Assembly (NCBI GenBank): GCA_905215765.1
Contig: CAJMRP010000088.1
Coordinates: 1-7,964, forward strand
Source of the DNA: an uncultured bacterium
GTDB lineage: Bacteria; Actinomycetota; Coriobacteriia; Coriobacteriales; Coriobacteriaceae
Length of the DNA: 7,964 bases
Reading direction: 5' to 3'
Shown here: positions 5,618 through 7,964 of the stretch, piece after piece
Layout of the letters: each line of letters starts with the position of its first letter
Position numbering within the stretch: position 1 is the stretch's first letter
Translations under genes and position numbers: made by a program
Notes under the pieces: generated by a model
What the model saw: only the letters and a program-made list of their open reading frames with translations
Told to the model about the DNA's origin: nothing
Databases searched by the model: none

Positions 5618-6447
5618 GCAAGCACTCCACCTCCGCGCTCACCATGCGCGATGCGCTCTACGAGGCTCCCGGCCCCAAGATGCGCGCCAAGATTCGCATC
5701 GGCACCGCCATCTCACTCGTCGCCGTCGCCGCGCTCGTCGCCCTGGTACTGCAGCGCTTTTATGTGACCGGCCAGCTTTCGGTCCACTATTGGTATTTCT
5801 TTACGCACCTCACCACCTGGAAGTTCCTGCTTGCCGGCTTTGAGGGCACCGTTAAAGTCGCACTCACTGCCGGCGTCATTGCGCTGGTACTGGGCTTAGC
5901 CCTTATGCTCGGCCGCACCAGCGGCATCAAGCCGCTGCAGCTGGTCTGCCGCGTGCTCACCGATTTCTTCCGCGGCGTGCCGAGCCTGCTGTTCATCTAC
6001 TTCTTCTTTTTGGTGCTGCCCCAGTACAAGATAGCGCTGCCGTCGTTTTGGATGCTCACGCTTCCCGTCGCGCTTGCTGCAGCCGGTGTACTTGCCGAGA
6101 TCTTCCGCGCCGGCGTCAACGCCGTGCCGCGCGGCCAGGTCGAAGCCGCCCAGGCGCTCGGTCTCTCCAAGGCTAAAATCACCTTTAAAATCGTGTTGCC
6201 GCAGGCGATTCGATTTATCATTCCGTCGTTGATTTCGCAGCTTGTGGTCGTAGTCAAGGACACCACCGTCGCCTACGTGGTGAGCTATCCCGACCTGATG
6301 CAAAATGCCCGCGTGCTCATTACCAACTACGACGCCCTCGTGTCGGTCTACCTGGTAATCGCGGTCATCTATATCCTCATCAACGTCGCGATCAACAAGG
6401 CCGCTGTCTATGTTTCGCACAAGACCGGCGCGACCATCATCCGCTAA
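5614..6447 (+). CDS. gluD: Glutamate-type ABC transporter permease, GluD-like
   Basis: The second channel subunit has 277 residues. It begins with a cytoplasmic tail carrying ALYEAPGPKMR (14-24), a signature I associate with actinobacterial GluD proteins (VLYDAPGP). Hydrophobic segments follow near 30-50, 79-99, 122-137, 146-163, 201-224 and 243-262. The FFRGVPSLLFIYFFF stretch (118-132) and the EAA loop QVEAAQALGLSKAKITFKIVLPQAIR (about 175-200, Glu177, Gly183, Pro196) place it in the polar amino-acid (HisM/GlnP) permease family. A GAGG 8 nt before the ATG lies inside the end of gluC. It is larger than GluC because of its N-terminal tail and extra membrane segment, as is usual for the GluC/GluD pair. 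Confidence 0.94.
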   Translation: MSKHSTSALTMRDALYEAPGPKMRAKIRIGTAISLVAVAALVALVLQRFYVTGQLSVHYWYFFTHLTTWKFLLAGFEGTVKVALTAGVIALVLGLALMLGRTSGIKPLQLVCRVLTDFFRGVPSLLFIYFFFLVLPQYKIALPSFWMLTLPVALAAAGVLAEIFRAGVNAVPRGQVEAAQALGLSKAKITFKIVLPQAIRFIIPSLISQLVVVVKDTTVAYVVSYPDLMQNARVLITNYDALVSVYLVIAVIYILINVAINKAAVYVSHKTGATIIR

Positions 6448-6483
6448 CGCTTTACCATTTCGAGTCATAAGGAGCCGAGCACC

Positions 6484-7248
<765 letters not shown>

Positions 7249-7258
7249 CCAGCCTCCC

Positions 7259-7292
7259 CGTGGGACAAATACATTGAAAGTGTTGTCCTACG
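7259..7292. promoter_or_regulatory. Dyad symmetry between the transporter operon and the gamma-glutamyl hydrolase gene
   Basis: CGTGGGACAA (7259-7268) pairs with TTGTCCTACG (7283-7292) as a 10-bp stem containing one G-U, across a 14-nt loop. No T-run follows, so it is not a classic terminator; it may end the gluBCDA message inefficiently, stabilise its 3' end, or be a protein-binding dyad. I see no convincing promoter in 7249-7335, so the next gene may be read through from gluA. Confidence 0.5.
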
Positions 7293-7335
7293 TCTCTCAT
7301 GCGCCCTGTCACCTTCAGATTCGAAAGCAGCACCT

Positions 7336-7964
7336 ATGATCGGAACCCATACTTCCTCGTCCTATACCCCGCACGTCGACGTTGCCCCCGCCGACCGTCC
7401 GCTCATCCTGGTGGCACCGCGTTGGGAAGAAGCAAAGCCGTTTTTGAGCGAGACGCTCTCCCCCAACGAGGAAATCGCAAGTGTCTTTGTCGATGCCATT
7501 CTTGCCGCCGGCGGCCTGCCGCTGCAGATGTCCATCACCGAGGACATTGAGGTCATCCGTCATTACGTGGAAATCGCTGACGGTATCGCCATTCCCGGCG
7601 GCCCCGATGTCAATCCCAAACGTTGGGGCGATGATCGACCCTACGACCCCACCCTCTGCTGCGAAATCCGCGATAGCTTTGAGTTTAAGCTGGTCGACGA
7701 GGTAATCCGCGCCAAAAAGCCGCTCTTTACCACCTGCCGCGGCACGCAGCTGCTCAACGTCGCCACCGGCGGCACCCTGTGCATGGACGTGCCGAGCCTG
7801 GGTGCGCGCGAGGGTCGCACGCAGTGGCGTCACACCCACGTGCTCAACGATCCCGTGCACCCCGTCGAGGTCGTGCCGGGCTCGCTGCTGGAACGCGCGG
7901 TTGGCGGGCACAGGCTAATCCAGACCAACTCCGCACACCACTGCTGCGTCGACCGTCTGGGGAA
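7336..7964 (+). CDS. Gamma-glutamyl-gamma-aminobutyrate hydrolase-like (PuuD/peptidase C26), partial at 3' end
   Basis: The frame is open from ATG at 7336 to the window edge, giving 209 residues. It is a class I glutamine-amidotransferase-fold hydrolase, a family that cleaves gamma-glutamyl amide bonds to release glutamate. Visible landmarks are RPLILVAPRWEE near 21-32, the IPGGPDVNP loop around 86-94, the nucleophile elbow TTCRGTQLLNVATGGTL with Cys134, and NSAHH (198-202), which carries the active-site histidine; the acidic partner should follow shortly after it. The segment after the histidines reads HHCCVD where relatives usually have HHQ. Residues 1-20 are an unusual polar leader, and the ribosome site (GAAAG, 8 nt before the ATG) is weak, so the start is less certain than the family. 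It lies 87 nt after gluA on the same strand, which suggests, without proving, a link to glutamate supply. Confidence 0.88.
   Translation, partial: MIGTHTSSSYTPHVDVAPADRPLILVAPRWEEAKPFLSETLSPNEEIASVFVDAILAAGGLPLQMSITEDIEVIRHYVEIADGIAIPGGPDVNPKRWGDDRPYDPTLCCEIRDSFEFKLVDEVIRAKKPLFTTCRGTQLLNVATGGTLCMDVPSLGAREGRTQWRHTHVLNDPVHPVEVVPGSLLERAVGGHRLIQTNSAHHCCVDRLG

Noticed and set aside
7259..7292. Rho-independent terminator after gluA
   Set aside because: The stem is acceptable but the 14-nt loop is long and no T-run follows, so it is listed only as a dyad of unknown role.
7315..7911. 198-residue minus-strand open frame
   Set aside because: It is antisense to the PuuD-like gene, which shows the CRG nucleophile elbow and catalytic histidine region in the plus frame.

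Overview
The window looks like chromosomal DNA from a high-GC Gram-positive gut actinobacterium, most likely of the Coriobacteriia (Collinsella or a relative). This is inferred from the GC-rich codon use, an actinobacterial gluBCD-type glutamate transporter, and an HD-protein/CmpB-like membrane protein pair that I associate with Clostridia and coriobacteria. I see no phage genes, transposase, tRNA or rRNA.

Layout. Positions 1-1356 hold two minus-strand genes in close tandem: an HD-domain phosphohydrolase, then 3 nt later a GTG-started polytopic membrane protein of the 'putative ABC transporter permease' (CmpB-like, PF06541) family that runs off the left edge. Divergent from them is a plus-strand gene for a 1-deoxyxylulose-5-phosphate synthase-like enzyme (1585-3366), closed by a strong intrinsic terminator (3368-3410). 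Next comes a gene-free stretch of about 410 bases. Its first half is a regular array of six copies of a 16-nt motif in strictly alternating orientation, and its second half carries a good vegetative promoter (TTGACC-18-TATAAC). That promoter leads into a complete glutamate-type ABC importer: Tat/lipoprotein binding protein (3824-4819), hairpin attenuator (4908-4940), two permeases overlapping by 4 nt (4958-5617 and 5614-6447) and the ATPase (6484-7248). The right end (7336-7964) is the first about 209 codons of a class I glutamine-amidotransferase-like gamma-glutamyl hydrolase (PuuD/peptidase C26 type).

How the genes fit together. The transporter genes form one operon in the order B-C-D-A, with a hairpin that would let the binding protein be made in excess over the membrane parts. 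The gamma-glutamyl hydrolase downstream may release glutamate from gamma-glutamyl compounds, so a shared glutamate role is plausible but not shown. The most unusual items are the alternating repeat array at 3423-3640 and the DXS-like enzyme, which keeps the thiamine-diphosphate machinery but has lost several residues of the canonical DXS acceptor-binding site.
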